Assembly: GCA_002436205.1 (NCBI GenBank)
Contig: DJKT01000019.1
Location: 1 to 48,726 of the forward strand
Length of the DNA stretch: 48,726 nucleotides
From: Candidatus Peribacter sp. UBA6535
Lineage (GTDB): Bacteria > Patescibacteriota > Gracilibacteria > Peribacterales > Peribacteraceae
Direction: 5' to 3'
In this document: piece by piece, positions 40,732 through 48,726 of the stretch
Position numbering within the stretch: position 1 is the first letter of the stretch
How the letters are laid out: each line of letters opens with the position of its first letter
Made by a program: the position numbers and the translations under genes
The notes under the pieces: model-generated
The model's input: the letters and a program-made list of their open reading frames with translations, nothing else
What the model was told of the DNA's origin: nothing
Database searches by the model: none

Positions 40732-42276
40732 ATGTCTCGCCTTTCGCAAACTCCTAACTGGCTTAAGTCCCAACCTGTGCTTCTGGGCATTATACTAACA
40801 ATATTCGCGTTCTTTACGTTCTTCTGGAACTATACAAACCCACCATACCTCTACTGGGACGAGAATTACCACATTGCATCAGCACAGAAATACTTGAATG
40901 GTACGTTCTTTATGGAGCCACACCCGCCACTTGCAAAGATGCTGATCGCTGCAGGAGAGGCGATTTTTGATGCTAATGAAGGATTGGATGATGAATTCAT
41001 CGGTACAGATTATGCAAAAGAGTTGCCTGGAGGATTTTCCTTTCAGGGATATAGATTCTTTCCTGTGCTCTTTGGATGGCTGATAGCACCACTGATGTAT
41101 TTGATCTTTTTACTCATCACTCGTAAACCGATATGGGCATTTTTGCTCAGCTTTTTATACGTCTTTGATACTGCGCTTGTTACACACAGTAGAGCCGCGA
41201 TGCTCGATAGCATCATGCTCTTTTTCTGCGTAGCACTCGTAGCGCTCTACTTTTTGATATTACGATATAAAGAAAATAAAAATGGTTTCCCCTTAACGAG
41301 TTTACTTTTTGGAATAGTCTTTGGATGTGCAATGGCCACTAAGGCATTGGCATTAATTATGGTACTGCTCTGGCCGCTTCTTATCCTGCATTTGCGTACC
41401 GATAGCCAAAATCCATTTGCACTTGCCAGGCCAAAGTTCTCTCCGCAAAAGATAGGACAGTTCTTTGTGCTAACGATTGCAGGATTCCTTATTACCTACG
41501 TGGGCATTTGGCAATTGCACTTTAGTATGGGAAAGACCGTAGTCGATTCTCTACCGGACAAAGGATATTACCAAGCATCGGAGAGTTACAAAGCACTCGT
41601 CGATGCAGGGCAAGTAGATACACAATTAATGCTTCGTGAAAATCTTCATTTCCTACGACACTATAGTCGTGGTGTTCCTTCTTTGAATCTCTGTAAATCT
41701 GATGAGAATGGTTCTCCATTTTACTTCTGGCCACTGGGGGCACGGTCTATTAATTATCGCTGGGAAACACCCGACGGATCGTACTATCAATATATTACCC
41801 TTCAAGCCAATCCCATTATTTGGGGAGCAGCGCTTTTAGGTCTCATACTGGCCTTTGCACTACTCATTGGCTCCGCCATTATTCCGGGAACAAAGCTAAA
41901 GTATAAAAATGAGTTACTCATTTGGTGTGGCATGTGGACCGCATACATGATCGCCGTATCACAAATCGATCGTGTGATGTATCTGTATCACTACTTCATA
42001 CCGTTGCTCGTCAGTTTTATTATACTAAGTTACGTTCTACTAGAGCTCAAGCAACTCGGTACCGTAAAGCTTACCGATGGCAAAAAGAATTGGATTATTC
42101 TTATTCTAGGACTTCTGATCTTTGCAGGATTCCAGTTCTATAGGCCGCTTACGTACTACGAGCCTATCGATGACAAAGCATTTAAAAAGCGTATGGTTTT
42201 CCCACTTTGGGATTTGCGATGCGTCAACTGCGAACGAGGTAGTAAGTTGGCACTGCCACTGAAGAGTGAAGAGTAA
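40732..42276 (+). CDS. Protein O-mannosyltransferase-like GT39 (PMT family) membrane protein
   Basis: Product of 514 residues with about ten membrane helices. The first outer loop has YWDENYHIASAQKYLNGTFFMEPHPPLAKMLIAAGE, where DE and HPPLAK are hallmarks of dolichyl-phosphate-mannose-protein mannosyltransferases. It would transfer a sugar from a lipid carrier to exported proteins. TACACT lies 8 bases before ATG 40732. With the GT-C and GT2 genes downstream it forms a glycosylation cluster; the GT2 could make the lipid-linked sugar. Confidence 0.88.
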   Translation: MSRLSQTPNWLKSQPVLLGIILTIFAFFTFFWNYTNPPYLYWDENYHIASAQKYLNGTFFMEPHPPLAKMLIAAGEAIFDANEGLDDEFIGTDYAKELPGGFSFQGYRFFPVLFGWLIAPLMYLIFLLITRKPIWAFLLSFLYVFDTALVTHSRAAMLDSIMLFFCVALVALYFLILRYKENKNGFPLTSLLFGIVFGCAMATKALALIMVLLWPLLILHLRTDSQNPFALARPKFSPQKIGQFFVLTIAGFLITYVGIWQLHFSMGKTVVDSLPDKGYYQASESYKALVDAGQVDTQLMLRENLHFLRHYSRGVPSLNLCKSDENGSPFYFWPLGARSINYRWETPDGSYYQYITLQANPIIWGAALLGLILAFALLIGSAIIPGTKLKYKNELLIWCGMWTAYMIAVSQIDRVMYLYHYFIPLLVSFIILSYVLLELKQLGTVKLTDGKKNWIILILGLLIFAGFQFYRPLTYYEPIDDKAFKKRMVFPLWDLRCVNCERGSKLALPLKSEE

Positions 42277-42328
42277 TAAGTGAAGAGTAATATTTACGAA
42301 TCTGCATCACACTTCACTCTTCACTCAT
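42259..42328. repeat. AGTGAAGAGTAATA-type short repeats, direct and inverted
   Basis: TGAAGAGTGAAGAGTAATAAGTGAAGAGTAA lies at about 42260-42290, and its inverse ACTTCACTCTTCACTCAT at 42311-42328, so the two can fold. The first copy covers the end of the PMT-like gene (its last residues KSEE). Related copies lie at 44415-44440, 44867-44894 and 45328-45361. Confidence 0.7.
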
Positions 42329-42377
42329 AACCCGTTATTATGGCGCCAACCTCTTCCTCTTTTTCATAGAACAATCA

Positions 42378-43640
42378 TTGCGACTACTGGGATTTTTACG
42401 CAGGTTTGATGCACTGTTTCTTGCGTTAATCGTTGCTTTTGGTGTGCGATTTGGGCTCAGCTGGAATCCAGGATATGGCTTTGACATAGGGGTGTATCAA
42501 GGCTGGGCGAGGTCAGCCGTGGAGCTTGGGCTTGCGGAATCTTATACACAACAAGTCGGAGGTAATATGCTGCCCGACTATCCTCCATTCTCTATAACGA
42601 TGCTTGCCGGATTTGGTCATGTGTATAAGTTTCTGTTTGGAGTTTTTGACCTAGATACAATGAGCTACCGCATGTACATCAAGCTCCCTGCTATTTTTGC
42701 AGATGTGCTGATTTGCGGACTGCTGTATTTGATTATAAAAAAATGGAAAGGGAAACGTGCAGGTCTTACAGGAGCTTGGATCTATGCTCTAAATCCTGCA
42801 GCTATTTATGATTCTGCATTATGGGGACAAACCGATTCGATCTATTCGATGCTACTTCTTGGTGCACTTGCTGCCTGGATATATGAGAAACGCGATCTTA
42901 CGGCAGTGCTTCTTGCCCTTTCTATACTCACAAAACTACAAAGCATAGTGCTGTTCCCTCTTTTCGCGTACATAGTGCTCACTTCTACGGATAGAAGATC
43001 GTTCCTACGATTTTGTGTTACCGGAATGATCACCACACTTATAGTCCTTATTCCGTATGCCTTGGGCAATGTATTAGAAGAAGTCGTATCGGTGTATACG
43101 GGATCTGTTGGCGCTTATTCTAATGTGACTATTGGCGCCTACAACTTCTGGTGGTCGATACTTGCCGATAAGGGTTGGCGTATTCAATCAACCACTTCAC
43201 CGTTTGGACTGATGAGTTATACCAAATGGGGCATTACCCTCTTTGGATTGATGTATGCGTTTATCCTCTGGATATTCCACAAACACCTAAAGAATACACG
43301 CAATATAGAAGCATTGATGTACTGCTCAGCGTTGCTTGCTGCAGCGTTCTTTCTATTCCTTACGCAGATGCATGAGCGTTACCTCTTTCCGTTTGTTGCC
43401 TTTGGTGTTCCTCTGGTATTTATCAGCAAAAAAATAGCGGCTGCCTACTGGGGAATGGTTATTGCCTTTACGGTTAATCTCATGGGTGTCATGCCTCTTA
43501 CCTTCATCGATAAAGCAGCCTTCCGAGAACTCGATGCGCTGGATGTCTTTGCAGCTGGAACACAGATGTGGATGTTCATCTTCTTGATGATCGTCGCATA
43601 TGAACGGTACGCACCAAAAAAGCGAACTACTGCACAGTAA
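42378..43640 (+). CDS. GT-C family membrane glycosyltransferase (ALG6/mannosyltransferase-like)
   Basis: Product of 420 residues from TTG 42378, with about ten membrane helices. GYGFDIGVYQGWARSAVELG, LPDYPPFSI, the KLPAIFADVLICGLLY block and LNPAAIYDSALWGQTDSIY are typical of GT-C enzymes that use lipid-linked sugars. Position between a PMT-like gene and a GT2 gene supports a role in building or transferring a surface glycan. The 3' end overlaps the convergent GT2 gene by 14 bases. The start is uncertain (no ribosome site). Confidence 0.78.
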   Translation: MRLLGFLRRFDALFLALIVAFGVRFGLSWNPGYGFDIGVYQGWARSAVELGLAESYTQQVGGNMLPDYPPFSITMLAGFGHVYKFLFGVFDLDTMSYRMYIKLPAIFADVLICGLLYLIIKKWKGKRAGLTGAWIYALNPAAIYDSALWGQTDSIYSMLLLGALAAWIYEKRDLTAVLLALSILTKLQSIVLFPLFAYIVLTSTDRRSFLRFCVTGMITTLIVLIPYALGNVLEEVVSVYTGSVGAYSNVTIGAYNFWWSILADKGWRIQSTTSPFGLMSYTKWGITLFGLMYAFILWIFHKHLKNTRNIEALMYCSALLAAAFFLFLTQMHERYLFPFVAFGVPLVFISKKIAAAYWGMVIAFTVNLMGVMPLTFIDKAAFRELDALDVFAAGTQMWMFIFLMIVAYERYAPKKRTTAQ

Positions 43641-44397
43641 CTTTCTCCGAAACTTCTTCCTCAATTTTCTCTTTCTCTTGCGAAGAAATGGTATTTGATT
43701 GCCGATCTTGTGCTTTGAGCTTGGAACGCAGATCCCAAATTTCTTTGATCATTCCGAAAATCACTCTACCACTACCCCCACAAGGAGTGCCTGCACGCCT
43801 AGGATAGTGTGGAACATCAACTTGGTTCCATGTGTGTCCTGCATTTTTGAGTCGCAAATAGAGTTCTGTATTAAAAAACTTTTCCGTGCCATAGAGTGGC
43901 CGCATAGTAGGCCAAAGATCTTTAGTAAAAATTTTCATGCCACAATTGACGTCGCGAATCCAAACACCAAACGTACAATAGATAAGAAGGCCGAGTATTT
44001 TTCCAAAGGCATTACGTACAAGAGAGTCTGCACGCTTTCGCCTTTTGCCAGGGACAAAATCATAACTTTTAAGATGCGGAATCAGGCGATTGAGATCTTC
44101 GATCTTAAACTGACCATCACTATCGACAAATGCTATGTACTGCGAAGTTGCAGCATCACATCCAGAGCGCACCGCAATACCGTACCCTTGGTTTTTTTCG
44201 TGAGTGACTATTTTTACACGAGGATCTTCTAGGGATAATCTTAGAAGAATCTGCGGGGACTGATCTTTTGATCCATCATCAACAACAACGATTTCACCGT
44301 CGTGTGCTTCGCCATCAAACCATCGAAGTGTCTCGCGTACGGTGTACTCGATATTCTCTTCTTCGTTAAAGCATGGATGGATAACTGAGATCTGCAT
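43627..44397 (-). CDS. Family 2 glycosyltransferase (dolichyl-phosphate-sugar synthase-like)
   Basis: Product of 256 residues. It has the GT-A start ISVIHPCFNEEENIEYTV, VVVDDGSKDQS, FVDSDGQF (DxD) and a second part RDVNCGMKIFTKDLW, as in polyprenyl-phosphate mannose/glucose synthases. There are no clear membrane helices at the C-terminus; it ends in a charged tail. It would make the lipid-linked sugar used by the PMT/GT-C enzymes next to it. Its end overlaps the GT-C gene tail to tail by 14 bases. Confidence 0.87.
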   Translation of the reverse strand: MQISVIHPCFNEEENIEYTVRETLRWFDGEAHDGEIVVVDDGSKDQSPQILLRLSLEDPRVKIVTHEKNQGYGIAVRSGCDAATSQYIAFVDSDGQFKIEDLNRLIPHLKSYDFVPGKRRKRADSLVRNAFGKILGLLIYCTFGVWIRDVNCGMKIFTKDLWPTMRPLYGTEKFFNTELYLRLKNAGHTWNQVDVPHYPRRAGTPCGGSGRVIFGMIKEIWDLRSKLKAQDRQSNTISSQEKEKIEEEVSEKVTVQ

Positions 44398-44443
44398 TGA
44401 GTTGTATGGTAATACGTGAAGAGTAATAAGTGAAGAGTGATCG

Positions 44444-44911
44444 TCAGGGTAGATATCCTTCTAACTCTGCTTCTTGCTTTGATTGAAAGTAGATCCTATT
44501 TTTAGGGATGATTCTTTCTCCTGCACTCGAAAAAACCGGATAGTACTTTTTTCCTCTATTGGAAGCGACAAATTGAGCGAAATCCGGAACAATTACTGCA
44601 ATTTCATTGGTCAGCAATGCCGATGCATCCAATGCAAATACTCCACTTTGTGTAAGGACGAAATCATCGATGACAACGCGTGCAGATCCTTTGATAGAAC
44701 CATGAAGTAAACCATTGCGGATGCCTTTGATGTGAATAGTAGGTATGGGGGGTCTTGTATCTATTTGAAAAGTTGTCGGTTGTCGGTTGTCGGTTGCTAG
44801 TCTGCCAGAGAGAAATCCTGAACTTGCAGATATACAAAATAAAGCGAGGAGAAGGGTAATCCGATCAAGTGATGAGTGATGAGTGATGAGTGAAGCGCGT
44901 TGTGGTTTCAT
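44444..44911 (-). CDS. Membrane-anchored protein with a degenerate Ada-like metal-binding tail
   Basis: Product of 155 residues. One N-terminal membrane helix (about 17-37) is followed by a soluble beta domain and a C-terminal segment ASNRGKKYYPVFSSAGERI...NRIYFQSKQEAELEGYLP. That tail matches the small domain with a KYH/C...C...RI..ENRIYF pattern often seen at the end of exported CPR proteins, but the Cys ligands are Ser here. Two stretches of the N-terminus (SLITHHSSL and ATDNRQPTT) are translations of short DNA repeats found elsewhere in the window. It overlaps the four-helix-bundle gene by 4 bases. Confidence 0.6.
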   Translation of the reverse strand: MKPQRASLITHHSSLDRITLLLALFCISASSGFLSGRLATDNRQPTTFQIDTRPPIPTIHIKGIRNGLLHGSIKGSARVVIDDFVLTQSGVFALDASALLTNEIAVIVPDFAQFVASNRGKKYYPVFSSAGERIIPKNRIYFQSKQEAELEGYLP

Positions 44912-45285
44912 GATTTTTTCTTAGAACTATTTTGAGAACGAATAAGACCATTAATTAACATTTTTATTTCTTCAGATTCTTTTAGAAACTCTACACATAT
45001 TCCTTTTTCAACATATCCCTCATCATATGCACATGAGATATGTTCCATAGTTTCAACAAGTGAACCTCTGGCATGCCGATAGTATTGAATGGCTGCTTTA
45101 TAGTAATAACAACCAAATCCTTCTGCTATATTTGCAACAACTGATCGAGAAGATCTAACAATTTGATCTGTTAACCTATATTTTTCTTCGGATGGGAAAC
45201 TTTTTGTTATGTTTGAAGTCTTAATTCTTAATAAACGTGCTTTCTGCCACGCTTTTAAATCAAATATCGTCAATACTTCAGCCAT
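44908..45285 (-). CDS. Four-helix-bundle protein (S23/23S rRNA intervening-sequence type)
   Basis: About 125 residues from ATG 45285; a GTG at 45297 is also in frame. FDLKAWQKARLLRIKTSNITKSFPSEEKYRLTDQIVRSSRSVVANIAEGFG is the full signature of this family, first seen in intervening sequences of 23S rRNA genes but often elsewhere. It forms a pentameric bundle, and its role is unknown. No rRNA is nearby. It is in an operon with the membrane-anchored 155-residue protein (ATGA overlap). Confidence 0.9.
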   Translation of the reverse strand: MAEVLTIFDLKAWQKARLLRIKTSNITKSFPSEEKYRLTDQIVRSSRSVVANIAEGFGCYYYKAAIQYYRHARGSLVETMEHISCAYDEGYVEKGICVEFLKESEEIKMLINGLIRSQNSSKKKS

Positions 45286-45387
45286 AGCACTAAACACTAC
45301 TCACCATCAATTTTCATCACAATCCCTTCTCACTTATTACTCTTTACTCATCACTCTTTACGTCTTCCCTTAGCCAAAAAATCAGTT

Positions 45388-45804
45388 CTATTCCTCCTCG
45401 GAACCCCCACCCCCCGCAGGCTCTAACTGCACAGGAACCACATCGATGATTCTATTTTTTGCTGAACTATACAAAATGGCACGTGTAGGGGTTACCACAA
45501 GATGGTCTCCATTTTCTGCCTTCGCATAGAAAGGGTTTTTAGCCCTCAATGCTTCGACATCAACAATTGTCGCAACTGTCGGCTCTATGTCCTGCGCAAT
45601 ATCCATCAATTTTCGTACATCACGAACGATCTGGTCAGCAGTCTCCTGATTTTTGGCAGTGTTGCCAAATTGCATTTGCTCTAGGTGTGTTGTGATATCT
45701 TCCAGTTGTGCAGATACCGCCTGTCGCTTGATCTCCAACGCTCCAATAAGACCAATGAGGGCTATAACGATGAGTGTAACGAGAATGCCACGGCGTTTAG
45801 CCAT
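45388..45804 (-). CDS. Single-pass membrane protein with coiled coil and small beta tail
   Basis: Product of 138 residues: a short basic start, one membrane helix (about 7-25), a coiled coil (about 28-70), a compact tail with NPFYAKAENGDHLVVTPTRAILYSSAKNRIIDVVPV, and a Gly/Glu end. The YxKAENGDxLVVTPxxAxLY motif occurs in many small CPR membrane proteins of unknown role. It lies 62 bases downstream of the giant surface-protein gene on the same strand and may be co-transcribed. Confidence 0.6.
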   Translation of the reverse strand: MAKRRGILVTLIVIALIGLIGALEIKRQAVSAQLEDITTHLEQMQFGNTAKNQETADQIVRDVRKLMDIAQDIEPTVATIVDVEALRAKNPFYAKAENGDHLVVTPTRAILYSSAKNRIIDVVPVQLEPAGGGGSEEE

Positions 45805-45866
45805 AGAGCAGTGGAGAAAGAAGTATGTTGATCATACGATGCATCAGAGAAGTCGGCAAGATAGTT

Positions 45867-48725
45867 CTATTCCAGAACGGGCAATGCAGGAATTTCTTCA
45901 ATAAATTCTTCAATCACTGGTTCTGGTTCTGGCTCGGGTTCAGTTGTTGGTTCTTGGTTGTCGGTTGTTGGTTGGATTTCAGGTTCTGGTTCAGGCTCTT
46001 CAAGCTGCGGGGAAGTATCCCCGCTCTCCGCGTTGTTGTTTTCCTCTTCGATTTCCTCTGATTCTTCCTCCACCTCGGTACCATCGGTACCCTCGTACAC
46101 TTCGGTATCCTCTTCGATGATCACTTCTCCTGTTCCGGCCTGCCCCTCGTAGTCTTGGCGTAGTGGGGTTTCTGGATCTGGATCGATCACTGTCTCACCT
46201 GTTCCAGTCTCTTGTTCTTCCTCTTCAATAATCGTGTCCCCTGTTCCGGTCTCTTCTTCGGTTTCTTCGATGATGATATCTCCGGAGCCAGTCTCCTCTT
46301 CAGTTTCTTTGGATTCCTCGGCTTCCTTCACTTCAGGTTCATCCGCATCTTTCTCTACCTCTCCTACAACTTCTGTGTAGTAGCCACGTGGGAGTACAAG
46401 ACGCATATCCCCCGCATCTGCATCCCACATAAACTGCATATCGTGGTCTGGATGAGACCACATATCCTCATCGTAGTAGCGGCGGCAATTGAATGGCTTG
46501 CCATCAAGTCCGAGAGGCTGGTAAGAGCGAATACACTCATTCCATATGTCACTGGTGCTAAGAGGTACTCCATGTGGATCTACGAAGAATGCAATGTCGT
46601 TTGTACTTGCACCTGCAGGCAGACCCTTAAAGATTTTTGGATCTTCTGTCAGCATTGCATGCCATGAGAATGTGATGTCTTCCACTGCTTGTTCTTTTGT
46701 TTCGATGGTGAATCCTGTTCCTGTGACATTGCGAATTCTCCATGGAACAAAGTCATCGGAACTTGCAGTAACAATCGGCACAGAAGCAAACACACCAGAA
46801 CCAAATGTGACTACCGCAGAAGTTCCTGTTTCAACTACAACTGCATATCCTGCCTGATTATTGTTTATAGTTAGGGCTCCAGAGACTGTTAGGTTTCCAC
46901 CGATAGATACATCACCAAGGATCTCCGCCATTCCCTCAATGGTAATGTCGCCCAAGACCATCATAGAGTTTTTGACGAGTAGACTACTGAGGTTAAGCAT
47001 CGATCCAGTAGAAACCAAACCGGAGAGATCTATTTCTTTTCCATCAATGACCAAAACTCCATCTATATTGAGTGGTCCGTGTACTGTTGCTCCACTGTGT
47101 ATTTCAAATGAACCTGCAGTCAGTCTTCCGCCAACATTCATGCTACCGTCAATGTTGATAATGCCCGGAACGAAGATGTCATTTGCATGCAGTGTTCCAT
47201 CGACATACAAATCACTTGCCGCTCTGGCGTCACCACCGATAATCAGATTTTCTTCTATGCCAACCGTATCAAAGTTTGGTGAGCGGTTTGCTATCGCTCC
47301 ACTCATCGCTTCTATACTCAATTGCATCTGCTGCATCTCTGTCTCTAACGTATCAATTATGCCCCAAAGTGCAGACCCCGTACCAAGCTCCATGGCAATC
47401 ATCTCTGCATTATGTTGCGGCTGCGTCGCTACGGTAGTACCGGTACCAATACCTGCTGCTTCGAGAATTTCGAGGATCGTTTCACGCAGATTAAACTCCT
47501 GTAGCTGCTGGCGAACAACAGCAAGAATATCATCACTGAAGTTGATGGACTCGATGGCATCGGCAACTATAATCTCCACTTCATCTTCTATTTCCATCGA
47601 GGCAATTTGGTCGAGTACTTCTCGCTCTACCTGATCAACTGTTACAGAACTATTGCGACGGGAGATGAGTACGTTTACTTTTCCTTCGGCACCCAACCTT
47701 CCTTCAAATCGTTCTAATGCTACACCAACCGTTGGCTCACCGGGTAGTGCTCTTCGAGCGTATCCAGGTTTTGCAGAAGGAGTAAGCGCATCACCGGGGC
47801 TAATGTTGAGTACTCCTTCTCCATACGGCGCAATAAGTACCTTCGTAGGCACCTGTCCAATAAGACCGATGAGTTCATAACCTGAAGGCATAACACCTCC
47901 TGCACCGGTAATCTTGTTTCCAATAAAGGCAGGATTGCTCGAAACTATACCCATGACATTAGCATCCGCCTCATCGGCGCAACGGCGAACTGCGTTATCT
48001 CTGGTAAGATCGATACACACCACTTCACCGTTCTGGAGTTTGTCCCTAGAGAAAAACCATTCAGCGTAGTCAGCTCCGGTGGAGTTAAATGCTCCATCGG
48101 CATGCACGGCACCGCTGGCGGTAACTTTAAAGATCTTATTATGCACTGTGCTGTAGTCTGAAATAATCTCAAATGCACTTTGATTTGCTCCTGTTTGCTG
48201 CGTCTTTACTACGAGTCCACCACTACCAGGGTCGGAGTGTCCGGAACGGAAGAGGGAGACATCAAATATGCCTCTGTATCCGAATGCAACGTGTGCATTG
48301 GCACCACTCTGTGTTCCCTGATAAGAATCCAATGCAAGTACAGACGCTCCTGAAGAAAACAGGTACGCTCCACTTTGGAATTCTGCAGTTATAATAGTTA
48401 GAGCACCGGAACCTTCTTTGGTTGCAGAATCAATAATCACCATACCGGATGAAGTGAGTAGATCCTGTGCATGCACTTGTGCACCAGAAAGCAAAACAGT
48501 TGCTTCTATTGTTGTTCCGGAATGCGCTGCGTTCAAGGACACAAAGTTACTGGCAACAGTAATTCCTTGCCCCGCAGATAATGCTCCATCGTTATTATCA
48601 CTAGACCAACTGAGGTTTCCATTACCGTCAGTCTTGAGCACTTTTCCTGTGGCAGAGGCATTGGAGCTTGGGAAGAGATACGTAACACCATTGATGATGA
48701 TGCCAGAGCCGAAGGTGACTTCATC
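45867..48725 (-). CDS. Giant surface/tail-fibre-like protein, C-terminal part (runs off the right edge)
   Basis: The frame continues past the edge (residues DEVTFGSGIIINGV precede any start), so only the last 952 residues are visible. They show a fibre-like beta region, the domain GADYAEWFFSRDKLQNGEVVCIDL...GVALERF (an intramolecular-chaperone or fibre-neck type segment seen in large CPR surface proteins), a helical linker, and a long series of short beta repeats (VDGTLHAND, IDGSMNVGG, HGPLNIDG, LGDVSIGGNLTVSG) like a beta-helix. A Cys-bearing domain follows, then an acidic tail of imperfect repeats around ETGTGDTIIEE. No membrane anchor is seen. It is probably exported and a substrate for the glycosylation genes nearby (inference). 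Confidence 0.75.
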   Translation of the reverse strand, partial: DEVTFGSGIIINGVTYLFPSSNASATGKVLKTDGNGNLSWSSDNNDGALSAGQGITVASNFVSLNAAHSGTTIEATVLLSGAQVHAQDLLTSSGMVIIDSATKEGSGALTIITAEFQSGAYLFSSGASVLALDSYQGTQSGANAHVAFGYRGIFDVSLFRSGHSDPGSGGLVVKTQQTGANQSAFEIISDYSTVHNKIFKVTASGAVHADGAFNSTGADYAEWFFSRDKLQNGEVVCIDLTRDNAVRRCADEADANVMGIVSSNPAFIGNKITGAGGVMPSGYELIGLIGQVPTKVLIAPYGEGVLNISPGDALTPSAKPGYARRALPGEPTVGVALERFEGRLGAEGKVNVLISRRNSSVTVDQVEREVLDQIASMEIEDEVEIIVADAIESINFSDDILAVVRQQLQEFNLRETILEILEAAGIGTGTTVATQPQHNAEMIAMELGTGSALWGIIDTLETEMQQMQLSIEAMSGAIANRSPNFDTVGIEENLIIGGDARAASDLYVDGTLHANDIFVPGIINIDGSMNVGGRLTAGSFEIHSGATVHGPLNIDGVLVIDGKEIDLSGLVSTGSMLNLSSLLVKNSMMVLGDITIEGMAEILGDVSIGGNLTVSGALTINNNQAGYAVVVETGTSAVVTFGSGVFASVPIVTASSDDFVPWRIRNVTGTGFTIETKEQAVEDITFSWHAMLTEDPKIFKGLPAGASTNDIAFFVDPHGVPLSTSDIWNECIRSYQPLGLDGKPFNCRRYYDEDMWSHPDHDMQFMWDADAGDMRLVLPRGYYTEVVGEVEKDADEPEVKEAEESKETEEETGSGDIIIEETEEETGTGDTIIEEEEQETGTGETVIDPDPETPLRQDYEGQAGTGEVIIEEDTEVYEGTDGTEVEEESEEIEEENNNAESGDTSPQLEEPEPEPEIQPTTDNQEPTTEPEPEPEPVIEEFIEEIPALPVLE

Positions 48726-48726
48726 G

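Noticed and set aside
44908..45285. Intervening sequence of a 23S rRNA gene
   Set aside because: Only the S23-type protein is present; no rRNA sequence flanks it.
46861..47634. Plus-strand open frame of 257 codons
   Set aside because: It is a shadow of the giant surface protein on the minus strand, with a Ser/Pro-rich composition typical of antisense frames.

Overview
The window looks like a chromosomal segment of an uncultivated Candidate Phyla Radiation (Patescibacteria) bacterium, possibly of the Peregrinibacteria/Peribacteria type. This is inferred from gene content: single-copy ligA, purB and ftsH among many membrane glycosyltransferases, very large surface proteins, small orphan membrane proteins, a CPR-type copper nitrite reductase and a compact glycogen operon. 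I cannot confirm the lineage without a search. The standard genetic code fits, and TAA, TAG and TGA are all used as stops. Many start codons lack a Shine-Dalgarno sequence but have a -10 hexamer only 6-8 bases upstream, so leaderless mRNAs seem common.

Left part (1-5.8 kb): the end of an SLH-domain protein, then a 1225-residue secreted-type protein that reads like a polymorphic toxin. It has an LEPRxLL-like N-terminus, a duplicated domain, a coiled coil and a variable C-terminal tip, and is followed by a small membrane protein that may be its immunity protein. A second, start-less cassette repeats 226 bp of the toxin gene at about 97% identity, switches to an alpha/beta-hydrolase tip, and is followed by a second small membrane protein.

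5.8-14 kb: a small multidrug-type transporter, an NNMT-like methyltransferase, a DDAH-like guanidino hydrolase, a histidine kinase, a Cys-rich YkgJ-like protein, a duplicated AdoMet-decarboxylase-like protein, and a 777-residue membrane-tethered TrmB-like regulator. The regulator carries two copies of the same EF-hand-containing extracellular sensor found in the histidine kinase.

14-20.5 kb: frameshifted pilT, a chorismate-mutase-like helix protein, an HTTM protein with its partner, ligA with a palindromic repeat inserted in frame, a CheY-like receiver and an unknown protein.

20.5-26.8 kb: tRNA-Leu(GAG) followed by compact gene cassettes (MFS; methionine aminopeptidase + GNAT; Phd/RelE toxin-antitoxin; YgjV + nucleotidyltransferase; small protein + ACT protein; unknown), separated by recurring repeats of about 60 + 67 bp that resemble tRNA ends or recombination sites. 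Two of the cassette genes are broken by single in-frame stops.

26.9-35 kb: a fusion of DsbB, copper nitrite reductase and plastocyanin-like cupredoxin, then a tight operon CBM48 / glycosyltransferase / GH57 / GH15 / ROK kinase that could build and degrade a glycogen-like store. A candidate small RNA and a bidirectional terminator follow.

35-48.7 kb: GT-C and GT2 glycosyltransferases (a protein or cell-surface glycosylation set), purB, ftsH, small membrane-anchored proteins, a four-helix-bundle protein, and a giant surface/fibre-like protein that runs off the right edge.
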